Part shown: positions 62,734-64,000 of the stretch, piece by piece | How positions within the stretch are numbered: position 1 is the stretch's first letter | Layout: every line of letters starts with the position of its first letter | From: Chromobacterium sp. ATCC 53434 | GTDB taxonomy: Bacteria > Pseudomonadota > Gammaproteobacteria > Burkholderiales > Chromobacteriaceae | Reading direction: 5' to 3' | Assembly: GCF_002848345.1 (NCBI RefSeq) | Contig: NZ_CP025429.1 | Span: 2,046,001 to 2,110,000 of the forward strand | DNA: 64,000 nt | Translations under genes and position numbers: made by a program | The notes under the pieces: generated by a model | Database searches by the model: none | Told to the model about the DNA's origin: nothing | Seen by the model: only the letters and a program-made list of their open reading frames with translations

Positions 62734-64000
62734 TCGAACTGCACAATCCACTATTGGATGCGGACTGCGTCGCGCTGAGCTTCAAGGCCGACGAGCGCCT
62801 GTCGCGGGAGCCAAGTTACCTGCTCGACATCTCCAGCACCAATCCGGCGCTGGATCTGGACGGCTTGCTGGGCTCTCAGACCCGGATCGACATCGACCTG
62901 GGCGACGAAGGCGTCCGCACCTTCCACTGCCAGGTGCTGGGAGGCTATGACACCGGCCAGACCCAGGACCGTTACACCTACACGCTGGAGCTGGGCAGCT
63001 GGCTGTCCTTTCTCGCGGAAAACCGGAACTGCCGCGTGTTCCAGCAGCAGACGGTGCCGGAGATCGTCGAACAAGTGTTCACCGGCCATCAGCGCACCGA
63101 CTTCCGCTTCGAACTGGAACATACGTACGAGCCTCGAGAATATTGCGTCCAGTTCCTCGAAACCGATCTCGGCTTCGTCAAGCGGTTGCTGGAAGACGAG
63201 GGCATCTATTTCTGGATAGAGCACCAGCAGGAACGCCATGTGGTGGTGCTGTCGGACACCCAGCGCTTCGACGACCTGGCCGCGGGCTACCAGAATCTTC
63301 GCTTCCTGCCCGATGGCGACGAGTTTCGACCGGTGCCCGGAAGAGAAGGCATCCAGCGCTTGCAGCGCACGCGGCGGGTGAAGTCGAACAGCGTCGCGCT
63401 GCGCGATTTCGACTACCATGCGCCGTCCAACCGGCTGGACAGCGACGCGCAGGAACAGCAGGCCAGCCTGGAGGGCATACGGCTGGAGCATTACGACTAT
63501 GCCGCCGGCTACAACACTCAGGCGGACGGCGACCGACTGGCGCGGCTGCGGCTGGAGGCGCTGCAGGCCGAGGCGCACCAGCTGATGGGCATGTCCAATA
63601 CGCGGGGACTGGCGACCGGCGGCGCCTTCACGCTGGAGGGCCATCCGGACGCGGCGCGCAACCGGCGCTATTACGTCGTCGCCAGCCAGCTGACTTTTCT
63701 GCAGGACGCGCCGGACAGCAGCGGCCAGGGCCGCAATGTGGCCTGCGCGTTTCGGGCGATGATGGACGACCGGCCGTTCCGGCCGCTGCGGCTGACGCCG
63801 AAACCGATACTGCCGGGCATCCAGAGCGCGACGGTGGTCGGCCCGCTGGACTCGGAAGTCCATACCGACCCGCTGGGCCGGATACGCGTGCACTTCCACT
63901 GGGATCGCTACAAGACCCAGGAAGAGGACGCATCGTGCTGGATACGGGTGTCCCAGGCCTGGGCCGGCAAGGGCTGGGGGGTGCTGGCCATGCCCCGGGT
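62724..64000 (+). CDS. vgrG: type VI spike protein VgrG (3' end beyond window)
   Basis: The first about 425 codons of a VgrG/Tssi spike protein. The gp27-like part (LFVDGTE-type folds; here VPEIVEQVFTGH, YCVQFLETDLGFVKRLLEDEGIYFW) and the start of the gp5-like OB region (VVGPLDSEVHTDPLGRIRVHFHWDR, then CWIRVSQAWAGKGWG) are present. ATG at 62724 follows AGGAG by seven bases inside clpV. Any C-terminal effector extension lies outside the window. Confidence 0.95.
   Translation, partial: MRLIELHNPLLDADCVALSFKADERLSREPSYLLDISSTNPALDLDGLLGSQTRIDIDLGDEGVRTFHCQVLGGYDTGQTQDRYTYTLELGSWLSFLAENRNCRVFQQQTVPEIVEQVFTGHQRTDFRFELEHTYEPREYCVQFLETDLGFVKRLLEDEGIYFWIEHQQERHVVVLSDTQRFDDLAAGYQNLRFLPDGDEFRPVPGREGIQRLQRTRRVKSNSVALRDFDYHAPSNRLDSDAQEQQASLEGIRLEHYDYAAGYNTQADGDRLARLRLEALQAEAHQLMGMSNTRGLATGGAFTLEGHPDAARNRRYYVVASQLTFLQDAPDSSGQGRNVACAFRAMMDDRPFRPLRLTPKPILPGIQSATVVGPLDSEVHTDPLGRIRVHFHWDRYKTQEEDASCWIRVSQAWAGKGWGVLAMPR

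Noticed and set aside
1..64000. CRISPR arrays, rRNA or tRNA genes
   Set aside because: No regularly spaced repeats, rRNA sequence or convincing cloverleaf was seen in either strand by eye; a covariance search was not possible here.

Overview
The window is GC-rich (roughly 65%) and densely coded. Its gene content (NarX/NarL, metNIQ, gyrA-serC, cysDN, pqi operon, type VI secretion cluster, chitin/soil-type secreted peptidases) suggests a free-living betaproteobacterium of the Neisseriales, most like Chromobacterium. That assignment is an inference from gene content and protein style; no rRNA or tRNA gene is visible to confirm it.

Layout. 1-200: end of an IS3-type element. 761-5939: nitrate signalling block, with narL and narX in an overlapping pair, a second NarX-like sensor upstream whose phospho-accepting histidine is replaced by arginine, and divergent mobB for molybdenum cofactor maturation. 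6099-11601: housekeeping genes: an EamA exporter, dapF with a DUF484 partner and a membrane protein, and a secreted beta-propeller / ECF sigma / anti-sigma operon. 11814-16052: a wrecked prophage, with an IS256-type element fused to the 3' end of a tail tape-measure gene, then tail genes M and L, the latter split by an IS630-type element. 16125-18805: AT-richer DNA with two tandem aerolysin-family pore-forming toxin genes, the second frameshifted at a seven-T tract in its signal peptide. 18971-24174: DUF3422, a secreted DUF2844/DUF3443 pair, a peptidase S10 remnant, a small orphan gene, a MITE-like element and a possible small RNA. 24175-33021: an endonuclease/phosphatase-fold protein, the methionine importer metNIQ, gyrA translationally coupled to two hotdog thioesterases, serC and a small protein.

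33197-49494: an S9 peptidase, an LD-carboxypeptidase with a Tat-lipoprotein leader, an orphan fliD, cysD-cysN, an S53 (sedolisin) peptidase, ohr, a GGDEF-EAL protein, and a pqi operon in which PqiA is split in two (pqiA1-pqiA2-pqiB-pqiC). 49613-52459: a DUF3313 protein, a small membrane protein and a truncated Tn3-type transposase (DUF4158 domain only). 53187-64000: a type VI secretion operon (tssA, tssB, tssC, hcp, tssE, tssF, tssG, tssH/clpV, vgrG) that runs off the end of the window.

Functional links: narXL and mobB fit anaerobic nitrate respiration; metNIQ and cysDN supply sulfur metabolites; the toxins, secreted peptidases and type VI system form an offensive/secretory theme. The most unusual items are the tandem aerolysin-like toxins with the T-tract frameshift, the histidine-less NarX paralogue, the pepsin-like paired Asp motifs in the DUF3443 protein, and the stand-alone Tn3 N-terminal domain protein beside the type VI cluster.
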